Under the pieces are notes generated by a model. It was not told the origin of the DNA. It saw nothing but the letters and a program-made list of their open reading frames with translations, and ran no database searches. A stretch of 64,000 bases of DNA from Sipunculus nudus (taxonomy: Eukaryota; Annelida; Sipuncula; Golfingiida; Sipunculidae): assembly GCA_026874595.1 (NCBI GenBank), contig CM049318.1, positions 7,175,241 to 7,239,240 on the forward strand, given 5' to 3'. Positions 13,000-24,679 of this stretch are shown here, one piece after another. Positions within the stretch are counted from its first letter, which is position 1. Each line of letters starts with the position of its first letter. A program made the position numbers and the translations under genes.

Positions 13000-15900
13000 T
13001 TAGCTCAGCTGACTATAAGTCATCTGAGCTATAGTCGTGGTCCATTGTCCGTCGTCCGTCCGTCCGTCTGTCTGTCCGTCCGTCTGTCCGGATGTCCGTC
13101 CGTAAGACTGGCACGTTTCGACACCGTTGGACCTACGAATCTGAAATTCGGCATACAGTTAGATGTCCCCAAAATCTCCTACCATGCCGAAAATTGGGTC
13201 AATAGGACTTCGTTCCTTCGAGATATAAAGGAAAAACCTTAATTTTTTGTTAGAAATCTATTTTCACACTTCAGGACTGCCTAATATCAAAACCACTCAT
13301 CTGATTTTCTTCATATTTACTATAAATATTCCTCTATATAGTTCCTATGTACATGCCAGATATTAAGTCGTTATTATATAATTTAAAAAAGTTATGGGCC
13401 CAAACATAATGGACTTTGTAAAAAAATCAGGAAGATATTTGGTCACTTAAGACCAAAAGTGTTAAAGGTAGGGACTTTTTTTTCCAGTAATACAACTTTA
13501 ATTAATCAAAATTTAATTGTATACCAAAAATTAGATCAAAATCTATTAAACTTTTTAGATATTGGCAAAAATATAAAATTGGTACCTTAAATTGTGCCCA
13601 ACTTTGGCCACGGCACGTTTTTTTTCTGTAAGTACTGTGGATTTAATTTTCACAGCATGTATACATAAGGATTTAATCTGTTCAAATCTGAAATTTGAAA
13701 ATAAAAGCTGCAAAATTAGGCTGGTTATTGAATTTTTTTTTGGAGGCTCTTGTTGTATTCCCTTACATTGTCAAGCAGTCCACTTTGATGACTGTAGGTC
13801 ATTCAGTGCACATCTCTATGCTCCCCAGGCTGTTGGCATAATTTTAGATGTCACCAAAATCTCCTAGCATACCGAAAATTTGGTCATTAGGACTTCGTTC
13901 CTTCGAGATATTAAGGAAAAAAAACTCCGTTTTCCATAAAAAAAAGCCATTGTTACACTTCAAGGCTGCCTAATATCAAAACCACTGATCTGTTATTGAT
14001 CGTATTTAGTATTCTTTTTATACATTTTCTATGAACGTACCAAAAAATAGGTCAGTATTGGGTATTATTTTGAAGTTATGGGCCAAAACATAATGCAATT
14101 TTTAAAAAAAATCAGGAAATATATTTTCTCACCTAACATGAGAATTGCTGAACCTAGAGACTTTTTTCAGGAATATAACTTTATTTAATCAAGATTCAAT
14201 TGTTTACCCAAAATACGATCTGAATTTTGCAAATTTTTCAAGTTATTAGCATAAAAAAATCAATACCTTAAATTTTGTCCAACTTTGGCACTGTTGATTA
14301 AATTTTCACAGCATATATACATAAGGATTTAATCTTTTAAAATCTGAAATTTCAAAGAAATTGATTGGAAAGAATAGCTTTTATTCATGTTTTCATACAC
14401 CATGTCAAGTGTTATCTACATCTAGCCCACCTAGTAGTACAGCCTTCACTTGCATTATGTAACCCACCCCAGGCAGCTTGCCTTGGGTCAGCCTGGTCAC
14501 TACCAGCAAGCTTCCCCTCTGCCCTGCACTCCCCCCCCCCCCCAGATGGTGCTTAATCTAGATGAATGTTATTATTTTCTGTATTTGATTCATTCTTATT
14601 CTAGGCTATGCTACATTTTAGATTTTGTATTGTACCACCAGGGTTAAAATGATTAAAGTGTACATTTAATTGTGTCCACAAAGTGGTGTATTGCTATGAA
14701 AGTGTGGATGTTCATCAGATAAGTAATTCCTTACTTCAGAAGAGTAAAAACTTCACCAGGTGTGAAATTGACTATTAATTCCAGTAATAAATTAAAACTG
14801 GGATAGTAATTAGCACAATGATATTGTTTGTCCCTCATTCAACCAACAGTGTGTATACTTTATTTGAAAAGATGTTTTATTTTATCAAATTTACTTTTAT
14901 TTTATTTTGGTGAATAAAATTAAGCATGTACTGAAAACTCCAATGTGCAAAACTTTTTAATAGTGATTCAAGGAATATTCTTGTAGATGCCATGTTGTGG
15001 CATTATTTTCAGTTTAAACATTTATGATTTAAAAATAATAAAATATATGTGTATGCTATATGACCCAATATGAGCTACACTCTGGATATATGGTGATTGC
15101 AACTTTTGCAACAATTCTAATATTTTAACTTATAGTTTCAGTTTTTTACTCTATATATATGATTGTAACTTTTGCAACAATTCTAATATTTTAACTTATA
15201 TTTTCAGTTTTTTTTATAAAAAATTTATAAAACCTGTAAATAAAAAAATGATTCAGATAAAAACTTCTTAATGGAAAAAGTGGATATGCTTAAAAAAAAG
15301 ATTATATATAACTTAAATGCATTATTCCCTTGAAAGTGAAATAAAGGTATTAGTCCATTCTTTCCACTTGCCTGTCCATCTGTAAATCTTCATATGCATC
15401 ACAGTATCTCAAAGTTTTTACTGTTTTTCTTCATGACAGTCTTGTCAGAGTATCAGTTTGCAATCATATATTTAGAACTTTACTATAACCAAGTAGGAGG
15501 GCCCCTTTCCTCTTAGCTTTTCATATTCTTATATAAATGAAAAACATTACAATAGAATATTTCTACATCCACCTTCGTGCTGCCCTCACTTTTCCCTTCT
15601 CCAAACCCTATCCCAAGGTCAGCCTCAGTAAGCAAGAACAAGATGAATCAGATATATTCATACTTTAATATTTTGTATAACTATTCGTCAATAGCTACAT
15701 ATGTACATGCCAGAAATTATGTCAATATTGTGTAATATGTAGACATAGTGGGCATCACAATAATGTACCTTGTCAAGACTAAAGAGATATTGTGTCATAC
15801 AGTCACAAATTCATAAATCACTTCATCAGCATAGTTAATCATAACATCATATCTGTCAAATTGAAAGCTTGCAGACTACCATACACTTTAGATCCTTCAA

Positions 15901-16197
15901 CAAATAGCCTTATCATCATTCTACTACTGCTTATTACTGCTGTCATTGCATTCAAATATATCACAGTTTTCAAACCCTCCCAAATAAATAAAAAATAAAC
16001 CACTATATTTGACTCCATTAATCCATCAGTCAGGTAATTTCATTTATCTTTTACTCACATATTACATTACATTCCTCTATAATAGCCAAACATGTCCATG
16101 ATATTCATAAGCTTTATCGACTCGATATAATATCACGGAGAAACATTTATAGTCCAATCACAATCAGCTGAGCGCCGTGACCCATGGGTCCCTTGTT
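13000..16197 (+). mobile_element. Helentron-like element, long type I copy
   Basis: The 5' end TTAGCTCAGCTGACTATAAGTC is followed by a long GTCCGTCC stretch (13050-13100). The body phrase 'ttagatgtccccaaaatct' appears near 13160 and again near 13840, so the interior is partly duplicated. A poly-C tract lies near 14530-14543, and a roughly 68-bp direct repeat lies at 15085-15210. It ends CAGCTGAGCGCCGTGACCCATGGGTCCCTTGTT. Its second half is homologous to 39430-40616 and to parts of 57300-58943. Confidence 0.6.
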
Positions 16198-16400
16198 TTA
16201 TAATGCTGTACTTTGTACACGAGCTCTGTGAGACGCACTTATTTCTGCATTCAAGAGAGCACAAATGAAAGATTCCTCGATGTATATTCTTTCATTCAAC
16301 ATTTGTTTCCTTTCGTTTAGCAAATGCTCTTCAAAAAGTATAAAAAAAACTTACAAGATAAACAAAAAAAAAGCAAAAAAAAAAAATCATTAACCCTTAT
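16198..16400. other. 3' flank of the methyltransferase gene
   Basis: Downstream of the minus-strand gene. The plus strand is A-rich at 16345-16387, so the transcript would read T-rich. I could not identify a convincing AATAAA signal. Confidence 0.4.
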
Positions 16401-16842
16401 CTATTCATTTACTTTCATAGCATGGATCATGGTATAACTGAAGAGATCTGACAGACACCTCGGTTTTTCGAGTTTTTCTCCCTTTCCGAATTTTGTTATG
16501 GCTGTCTTGATGTAGAGGCCCGACTCCCACATGGTTTGCCGGTTAAATTCTTCGCTAATTGATAAAGTCTGGTATCGTTTGTTGCAAACCGAGGCACCGG
16601 ATATATCTAAAGAAGTGAAGGAAACAAAATGACCGCCTGGTTTTAACAGCCCGGTGATGTTTTTCATTGCGTTCACAAATTCTCTCTTTTCTGTGCATGC
16701 CGCTATAAGGCAGTTACTGGTTATGATGCAATCAAAAGGTTCCAGCTGAACAGGATCAAGTGGATTTGTTTTCAATACGTCACAAAGGAGGACTGCCTTG
16801 ACTTTTGATCGCAGGTCATCTTGTCGCTTTTCCCAACAGGCC
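16401..16842 (-). CDS. Methyltransferase exon 3 (terminal)
   Basis: 442 bp, opening with the last base of a split Arg codon and ending in TAG at 16401-16403. Encodes the second half of the Rossmann fold, including the LLCDV strand and LLKPGGHFV. Confidence 0.9.
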
Positions 16843-18186
16843 CTGAAAGTGTAACATCGAATAAATTCATTACGTTAATCTTGATTTAATTTGGACGCTG
16901 TTGGTCGAAAACTTCCAATAACATAAACATTAAACAGCCGTATTCGGCGCATTTTACAAAACCTGGGCATTTGTTGAAAGTTTAAGAGATCAGACAGCTA
17001 TTAACAAGAACTGTCTTTTCCAACATTAATCTATTTGAGAGATGTCCAATGGATGCAAACTTGTATCAATTAGTCGATAAGTTCACGGATGATTTTTTTG
17101 TGGTTTCTTACATTGTGACGATGTGCCTGAAATTATATCCTTTTTCACTGGTGCCTTGGATTTAATTATAAAGAATAAGTATCATATCAGTTTTGACATA
17201 TATTTTCGAAAAGATTGCGAAAGAGGGGGAGAGTAAAATATTGAATGAATATCCCCATATTATGGTAGAAACGTATTTAGAAGTAAATTACTCAAGCAGG
17301 CGAGAAGAAATTATTGTCAGTTGAATAAGAACCCTGGGGGACATCTCGGTATGTTCTCCCAAGTTGACACTGAATCAAAATCTTGCCGCCTCACTTTGAG
17401 AAATCGCATTAGAAACACCGGAAATCAGTTAAACTTTATTATTTTCCTTGACGATTTCTCTCGTATGTTTAAACCGACTTTCTCCAAAATTATAAAATTG
17501 GATGTTAAAGCCTTGCAGTAACTTGTTCTTACCGTTTTCCTTCCATGTTTGTTATGTACTTGAAAAATCCGGACCAGTCAAATGAATCGGGATCTTTCTG
17601 GCGCCACAGCTGGATCTGGTCTCTCGAACTTTGATTGAAGTCAGACAGGTATATCTCCTGGAAGTACGGACACGGGATGATGGCGAAGTCAATGCAGGGA
17701 CCACAACCAATCTCCAACAGACGTCCGCCGCTTATCGTCCCTGTTATTTATTATAACGATATTAATAAACGCAAAAGTTATTGGTGATATAAATGTATGT
17801 GTAAAATCAATGTCATGGGTTAACAGGTGGGCTCACTACATAGTATATGACGTAAGGTATATCAGGCGGACCAGAGATGTATAACATTTAATCAGATTAT
17901 ATATGTATGTATTTGCCCAAGTCGTTATTATGTTTGCCATTACACTGAAATATGAAAAATAAAGCATATTGTCGCTATATATACATATACATAATCTAAA
18001 CATATGATATATATCATTTTAAAAATCCTTACCGTGTCTAAAAATGTCGTACTGCATTTCCAGTTTAGCTCTCCGCAGGAAAGGATACGCCGACGGTGAA
18101 CCCTCGTCAAAAATATTATACGACGTATCTAGGTACATCCTGCCGTCAAAATCTGCCACATACTGGTCGGTGTTTCTGCACGCCAT
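16401..18186 (-). CDS. SAM-dependent methyltransferase of the NNMT/PNMT/TEMT family, complete, 3 exons
   Basis: Three exons (18186-18033, 17740-17533, 16842-16401) join in consistent phase to 267 codons plus TAG, close to the roughly 264 residues of vertebrate nicotinamide N-methyltransferase. The N-terminus (about residues 9-20) carries the family pattern Y-x3-F-D-x-R-x-YLD. Residues near 60-70 carry SAM motif I, LLEIGCGPCIDF. Then come the acidic strand end LSDF, the family phrase DSFDWSGFFKYI and, in exon 3, a LLKPGGHFV motif. Family members are cytosolic N-methyltransferases that move the SAM methyl group to nicotinamide, indoleamines, phenylethanolamine or similar amines. Which substrate this one uses cannot be told from the sequence. 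The start is the ATG at 18186; an in-frame TTG at 18207 is not needed. A remnant of a second copy lies at 20714-20779. Confidence 0.9.
17533..17740 (-). CDS. Methyltransferase exon 2
   Basis: 208 bp between an AG acceptor and a GTAAGA donor. Contains SAM-binding motif I (LEIGCGPCIDF) and the FDWSGFFKYI segment. Both ends split codons that rejoin correctly with exons 1 and 3. Confidence 0.9.
18033..18186 (-). CDS. Methyltransferase exon 1
   Basis: Codes 51 residues plus one base, from ATG to CAC-G before a GTAAGG donor. Holds the N-terminal family motif around the conserved Tyr and Asp-x-Arg. Confidence 0.88.
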
Positions 18187-18212
18187 GCTGTGATACGTTA
18201 CAGTCAAACATC

Positions 18213-18250
18213 AAACTGATCTCGTTCGATGAAATACAGGTATTTAATAT
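18213..18250 (-). promoter_or_regulatory. Candidate TATA/Inr core promoter of the methyltransferase
   Basis: On the minus strand TATTAAATA (18249-18241) lies about 32 bases upstream of the A in an initiator-like TCAGTTT (18219-18213). That is the usual TATA-to-start spacing. Transcription from there would give a 5' leader of about 30 nt before the ATG at 18186. Confidence 0.4.
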
Positions 18251-18675
18251 GTTTTACTGACATAATTAATTCAGCTGAACGCCCTACGTCACAGTTTTGT
18301 GACAGTTTACATTCTTAATTAACACACTTGTTAGCATTCGTTGATAAATTAAGAGTATTTTGTTTTTTTTTTTTGTTGTAAAATATTCGGTCATGCATTA
18401 GAGCACAACGTCGTTTGTAAGTATGTATACCCGTGACTGTGGTGGTTACGTATTGTGTGACTGTAGGCCCCTGTTATACAGGCTATACGTATTATAGGTG
18501 ATAAAGTGACTCGCCACACGTATGGTTGGATATATCACTACCAAAAAAAAGACCCATTTTAACTGGCATTTGTGGTACATTTGTTGACAATGAATGCATT
18601 ATGCTTGCAGACTTTATATGTTCAGCAAAATAAATATACTGGTATTGTTAAAATATATCTGAATTTTGAAGCACA
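18251..18675. other. Upstream region of the methyltransferase, nothing else seen
   Basis: AT-rich with a long T run at about 18360-18375. No recognisable gene or repeat before the LINE fragment begins. Confidence 0.4.
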
Positions 18676-20300
18676 TTGGATGTTAGTCAATTGATAGATG
18701 AACCTACAAGAATCAAAGCCACACTTGACCTGGTTACTGTATCAGATAAAAATAAATTCAGTCAGCATGGTGTTAAACCGGTTGGTGTTACTGATCGCAG
18801 TCTCATTTATTATTCAGGGAAAATATGTAGAAAACGTATGATTTATAGAAAACGTAAGTTATGATAAACAGTGACGCCTTTTAGATAGACTAACTAGTTT
18901 ATTAACACACGTGCTTTCGAAGTACAAAGACTTCTTCGTCAGGTGGTAATTAAGTGGGAACGTGACACGAAATTCAGAAAGAGCGGAAAGAAAATTGCAC
19001 ACAAAGTTTTGTAAATTGAGGAACATGGTACAAAGAAAGGTTAAAGGTGCAAAACAGGAATACTTATCCAGTCAGATAAAGAGCATAAAGGGGATAGAAG
19101 AAAGCTATAGAAAACATTAAAATCCCTTGGTTATTCTGAAAAAAAAGTAAAAATGGTGGTAAAATAGGATTAGAAATCAAAAGTGATCGAAGTTACTTGG
19201 ACAATTTAAGAGTTGCACAAAGTTTGTTTTTTTTTGTTTTTTTTTTTTACAAATGATGCTTCAAAATTGGTTGAAAAGTTACCAAATGCACCTGGAAATT
19301 TTAGTCCTGACAAAGTTAAGGAGTTTAAAAATGCTTTAAATTTTCACAGTGTAACTGAGGATTCTGTTGACAACTTAATTAAATTAAATAATTAGAAAGC
19401 AATGGAATGGACAAATTGTAAGCTAACGTTATGAGAGATGGGATGGGGCACCTGTTATTAGTGAGCCAGTCACACAATTGATAAACTTGTGTATTCACAC
19501 AGCGCAAGTACCGAAGGAACAAAAATCTGTTAGAGTCATACCGGTACATAAAAAAAACGGTAGATTGGATAAAAGCAACAATAGACAAGTGTCAATGTCA
19601 TGGGTTATTTCAAAAGTGCTGGAAAGGACTATCTATGAATAACTTGAAAAGTATTTCGATCAGGATTGCGTTCTTCACATTCAAAAGATACGTCTTACTT
19701 ATCTTACTAATCATATAAAATTAGAAATTGACAAAAGTAATTAAATGGTACTACTAGATCTGCAAAAGGCTTTTGATACCATCGATCATAAAATGTGTAA
19801 AAAGATGTAGGCCTTTAGACTAGATGATAAGTTTGTAAGTTGGTTTTCTTCTTATGTAACAAACAGAGTACAAATCGTATATGTCAATGATTGTTCATCA
19901 AATGAGAAAAATGTGACTTGCGGAGTACGTACCACCAGGATCATTTTGAGGCCACTAATGTTCTTAACGTTTGTAAATGATATGGAAATGTCTGTCAATT
20001 GCAAAATTTTACTATATGCTGATGACGCAGCATTATAAGTATCAGGTAAAGACATGTCTGAAATAGAGCCAAGGCTAAGTCAAGAATTAGAGAATATACA
20101 CAAATGCATGGTTAATTGATAATAAAATATCTTTACAGTCAAGCGAAACAGTCTGTTTTATTTGGCAGTACAAGAAAGGTGCAGGATGTATGACATAATG
20201 TTAACTGTAATGATCAGAAAATAACTCCTGAAAATTAAGGTAAATATCTAGGTCAAACCCTGGACAACACTGTCAGGAGATAATACTGCTAAAGAAGTAA
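18676..20300 (+). pseudogene. Decayed LINE (non-LTR retrotransposon): endonuclease end, linker and reverse transcriptase
   Basis: The first part (18676-18860) reads like the end of an AP-endonuclease domain (QLIDEPTRIKATLDLVTVS). A linker follows at 18960-19400. The reverse transcriptase (about 19480-20090) shows VRVIPVHKK, the motif A-like LDLQKAFDTIDH, and the catalytic-box variant YADDAAL. Many in-frame stops and shifts make it non-functional. A short unrelated stretch near 18886-18960 interrupts the order and carries a hammerhead-like core. Similarity is to CR1/L2-like LINE enzymes. The clade is uncertain. Confidence 0.75.
18915..18942 (-). ncRNA. Hammerhead-ribozyme-like core (candidate)
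   Basis: Minus-strand CUGACGA (18942-18936), one extra A, a 5-bp stem GAAGU/ACUUC with a six-base loop, then GAAA (18918-18915). The order matches the hammerhead core CUGANGA-stem II-GAAA, known from Penelope-like elements. I could not fold a convincing stem III or stem I with a UH cleavage site, so activity is not supported. Confidence 0.22.
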
Positions 20301-20710
20301 GAAAAAGTTTATTCAGGAAAAAAGGCCTCAGGCCCAAAGTTCCAACTGTAAACATTCAATATGCCATAACATTAACAAACATGTGCATTTAAAGTTATAT
20401 CAAATACAAATAAGTACTTGTGATTCTGTAAGATAGGAAAAACATAATTCAAAATTCTCCAATGTATCACAAAGTGGCGCTATAAATATCAATTATCTAA
20501 TATTTTTTGCCTTTTTATTAAACCATAGTGAACAAAGGCTGCTAAATTTGAAACTTCTCACAGATTTTCCAAATATAAATTTTTTTTAAAATTATATTCA
20601 TCAGGCTGTAGCATATCATTTCTTAAATATTTCACACGTAGATCATTATACAAAGGGCATTCTAACATAAAATGACATTCATCTTTTATGATATTATAAC
20701 GAAGTTTGTA
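20300..20710 (-). pseudogene. 5'-truncated LINE 3' end, opposite orientation
   Basis: On the minus strand the frame near 20710-20600 carries the Cys/His block found at the C-terminus of LINE ORF2 (DECHFMLECPLYNDLRVKYL). It then decays through stops. The copy ends with a GGCCTGAGGCC hairpin and an AATAAA at about 20308, typical of a LINE 3' end. It meets the plus-strand LINE remnant at about 20300 and joins the methyltransferase exon remnant at about 20712. Its left part (before 20589) is outside the duplicated segment. Confidence 0.65.
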
Positions 20711-20713
20711 ACC

Positions 20714-20779
20714 AGATGATCGCGAAGTCGATACATGGACCACATCCAATCTCCAGCAGACTTCCGCCGGTTATTCTTT
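20714..20779 (-). pseudogene. Remnant of a second methyltransferase exon 2
   Basis: The minus strand starts after an acceptor-like CAG (20782-20780). It reads a diverged copy of exon 2 of the gene at 16401-18186, including GGSLLEIGCGPCIDFAII. It then ends abruptly at the LINE 3' end. The sequence to its right (about 20780-21010) still resembles intron 1 of the intact gene ('ttatgtgtaaaa', 'aactgaaatatgtgaaa'). No exon 1 or exon 3 match was found. It is a broken tandem paralogue. Confidence 0.7.
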
Positions 20780-22387
20780 CTGATTAACGATATTACTGAA
20801 AGTAATAATATAAACTTATGTGTAAAAAAATCTCACGGATTAATATCAGGACCCTTTAATAGCAGATGGCACAACATTATCAGCCAACTCAAAGATGATT
20901 GCATAGAATTGGTTTAAATTATACATGTGTGTGTGTGTCATAGATGTCAAGCCTTCAGTAATATGTTATTGAACTGAAATATGTGAAATTAAACATACAC
21001 CGTTAAATATATATCTTAAACATTGAAAAAATTTATAAAATATTCATAACATAAATACATACTTTTTATATTATTTAATTTAAAATTTATTTTTGTATTG
21101 TAATAGCCATTATATGCATACCGATAAGTGTTTGAGTATATTAGTTTAGACATACAATTTTTGATTACATGCTTCATCTTGTTTTTTCGCTGGTTCACGT
21201 CAGTCAGTTTGATTTAACAGATAGGCTGAATCGACATGAGACAGTCTTTTTGTTTCATAAAGTCGTTTTGTGAAAGAGACATTCCCATACAGTAAAACTG
21301 TCTATGTTTGAGTAAACTTTCTTCCTTCTAGGCTGTTTATGAAATATAAGACTGAAATACACAGGCTGGTAGTATCGAGTAGTCATCTTGTAATGAGACA
21401 GTACATATGTACAAATTGTTGTTGAACGGGGAAGGGGCACCCCAAACTTTTCCAACCATAGTGGACATAAGCTCCATCCGCACCCACCCCCATATTGACT
21501 AATAAAATAAAGTCATTTTGACATAAAAATAGGCTCCAGTTATGGAATATTTACAAAAATGTGTGACAGTTTTCTCAAATACTAACGAAGTGTAATCTTT
21601 CGGAAAAAAACTCTACTTAAAATGATGACTGATACTATGGCATGTTTCATCTGTTTCCATTATATTGTGGAAGCTGGGTATTAAAAGCCCAATTTAAATA
21701 ATTAATGTAGATTTTAAGAACTAAAAATAGGACTTTATTTCGTATTTTGAAAGAAAAAAAAAACAGCGGCGGATCCAAAAGTCTGGAGTTCGGGGGGGGG
21801 GGGGGTCCTCAGGGAACGTTTGCTGCCCTAAATATTTTTGGGCCAAGCACTTTGATAAGTTGCTGGTTACTGAACCTAAAATATTTCAATTATTTTATTC
21901 CAAAATTTTTGAAATTCTGAATGAAAATTGTTTTAATTTACCCGCGTATAGAAGAAGGAAAGACCCCGCCCACACCCACTCATAAAGGTGCAAAAGAGAA
22001 CTGGGCTCTGAGACAGTATAATATTCACATCTCATATGATTACCTAATTATTTCTGTAAGAACCAGAATTATGCCTAATAAACGTTAAAATGTGTAATAA
22101 TATGGTGTAAAATCCATTAAAATTTGGTAAGAGAAATGTATATGAAATGAATGAAAGGTCATTTAAACGATAATTATTTTAGGCTCTTCACTAACAATGG
22201 CACTTCATTCTTTTTAAATTTTAATCAGTCTGTCAAATAAACTGATGTTTCAGTCAATTTGTAAAGTGCCAAAAAATGTCAGTCATTTTATAAGATGCCT
22301 GAGTGAATCAGGCAATTTACAAATTGACTGATTTTACACACTGACTGTAACATATATATCCAGTTATTGCTGGACAAATACAGCCAT
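20780..22387. other. Left part of duplication unit, no gene seen
   Basis: The first 230 bases look like degraded intron of the methyltransferase paralogue. The rest is AT-rich, with a 14-base G run near 21792. No supported gene; the small open frames here carry no motif I recognise. Confidence 0.45.
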
Positions 22388-22469
22388 TTTTAGCTCAGCT
22401 GACTGAAAGTCATCTGAGCTATAGCGATCACTCTTTGTCCGTCATCCGTCTGTCTGTCCGTCTGTCCGT

Positions 22470-24475
22470 CCGTTAACCAGGCACAAATCGTAACCGCTGG
22501 ACCTAGAACCTTATTACTTGGCAATCTGAGAGGTCCATGAAAAATCTCCTTTGAAACCAGAAATTAGGTCTCTGTTACCCATATCCTTTGAGCTATGGGG
22601 CCCCAAAGTACCCCCCAGAATAGTCAAAAATTTCATACAAAAACTTCAATATCTCAATAACTACATCACTGATGGTCATGATTTTTGGCATACATATTGA
22701 TCATGAGATGTTCCATCAGTTCCTGCAGACTGGCGGCGCCACCTGTATTGTTCGATTTTTTACGACTTTTTCCTCTATTTTTGATACCTTTAAGGATGCT
22801 GTCATCTGTTAACGTGGCACAAATCGTAACGACTGGACCTAGAATCTTCATTCTCGACACACTGAGAGACCTATGAAAAGTCTCCATAGAAACCAGAAAT
22901 TAGGTCTCTGTTACCCATATCCTTTGAGCTATGGGGCCCCAAAGTACCCCCCAGAATAGTCAAAGTTCATACAAAAACTTCAATATCTCATTAACTACAT
23001 CACTGATGGTCATGATTTTTGGAATACATATTGATCATGGGATGTTTCATCAGTTTCTGCAGACTGATGGCGCCACCTGTATTTTTCAATTTTTACGAAT
23101 TGTTTTCTCTATTTTTGAGACCTTTAAAAATGTGAGCAGCTGTTAACAGGGCACAAATCATAAAGACTGGACCTAGAATCTTCATTCTTGACACACTGAG
23201 AGGTCCATAAAAAGTCTGCATGGAAACCTGAAATAAGGTCTCTGTTACCCATATCTTTTGAGCTGTGGGGGGCTCCCAATTACCCCCCAGAATAATGGAA
23301 AATTTGATAAAACAAACTGCAACATCTCAATAACTACAACACTGATGGTCATGATTTTTGGCATACATATTGATCAAGAGGTGTTCCATCAGTTCCTGCA
23401 GACTGGTGGCGCCACCTGTATTTTTTTAAATTTTCACAATTTTTTTTCTCTATTTTTGAGACCTTTAAGGATGTAGTTATCTGTAAACAGGGTACAAATC
23501 GTTACGACTGGACCTAGAATCTTCATTCTTAACAAACAGGGAGACGCATGAAAAGTCTCCATGGAAACCTGAAATTAGGTCTCTGTTACCCAAATCCTTT
23601 GAACTATGGCACTCCAAAGTACAGCTCAGAATAATGGAAAATTTGATACAAAAGCTGAAGTATCTGAACAACTAATGCAGAGATCACCATAATTGTTTAC
23701 ATGGATATTGATCATGGAGTATTTCGTCAGTTTCTGCAGACTGGTGGCACCACCCGTAGTGTATTTGTTTGGGTTTTTTTACGATATTTTCTCTATTTTT
23801 GAGACCTTTAAAGATATGAACATCTGTTAACAGGGCACAAATCATAAAAACTGGACCTAAAATCTTCATTCTTGACACACAGGGACACCCATGAAAAGTC
23901 TCCATGGAAACCTGAAATTAGGTCTCTGTTACCCATATTCTTTAAGCTGTATGGCTCTAAAATACCCCCCAGAATAATGGAAAATTTGATAAAAAAAACT
24001 GCAGTATCTCAGTAACTACAACACTGATGGTCATGATTTTCGGCATACATATTGATCATGAGCTGTTCCATCAGTTTCTGCAGACTGGGTGCGCCACCTC
24101 TATTTCTTTTAAATTTTTACAAATTTTTTTCTATTTTTTTTTTTTGAGACCTTTAAAGAAATGGTTATCTGTCAACAGGGTACAAATCGCAACAACTGGA
24201 CCTAGAATTTTCATTCTTGTCATGCAAGGAGGCCCATGAAAAGTGCCTGTGGAAACTTGCTATTAGGTCTCTGTTACCTATATCCTTCAAGCTATAGGAC
24301 TCCGAAGTATCTCTCAGAATAATGGACAATTTGATACAAAAGCTGAAGTATCTGTACAACTAATGCGGTGATCACCATGATTCTTTGCATTGATATTGAC
24401 CATTAAATGTTTTTATTAGTTTCTGCAGACTGGTAGAGCCACCTGTATTTTTGTATGGATACTATGTTTTTGACC
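22470..24475 (+). repeat. Tandem array, about six units of 324-350 bp (copy A)
   Basis: Units start near 22480, 22808, 23132, 23482, 23823 and 24168 with a 'gttaacagggcacaaatcgtaa' phrase. Each contains 'ggtctctgttacccatatcc', 'actgatggtcatgatttttggc' and a GGTGGCGCCACC-like palindrome. Confidence 0.85.
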
Positions 24476-24679
24476 GGGTTCCTCCGCCGCCACCGTGTTA
24501 GTTTCCAGAGAACATCTCTCAGACTAAAGGACCGATTTTTCCGAAACTTACACCAATTATCGGGTCACATGTGAACTGGTGCCTAACCAATTTGCGTTGA
24601 CCTCTGACCTTTCCTCTCTGCCCAGCGTTCATTTGTGCGTATGTTTCCACACATAAACCCTCATATCTCGGGAACCGTT

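Noticed and set aside
13045-13242. ORFs rich in SVRLSVRPS-type repeats (also 54997-55248)
   Set aside because: They are translations of the GTCCGTCC run at the 5' end of the repeat family, not proteins.
22666-24359. Repeated 63-73 residue ORFs (e.g. ending GIHIDHG, RSSRNDLYPV) as a protein family
   Set aside because: They recur because the DNA is tandemly repeated; frames shift and stop differently in each unit, and both strands are open.
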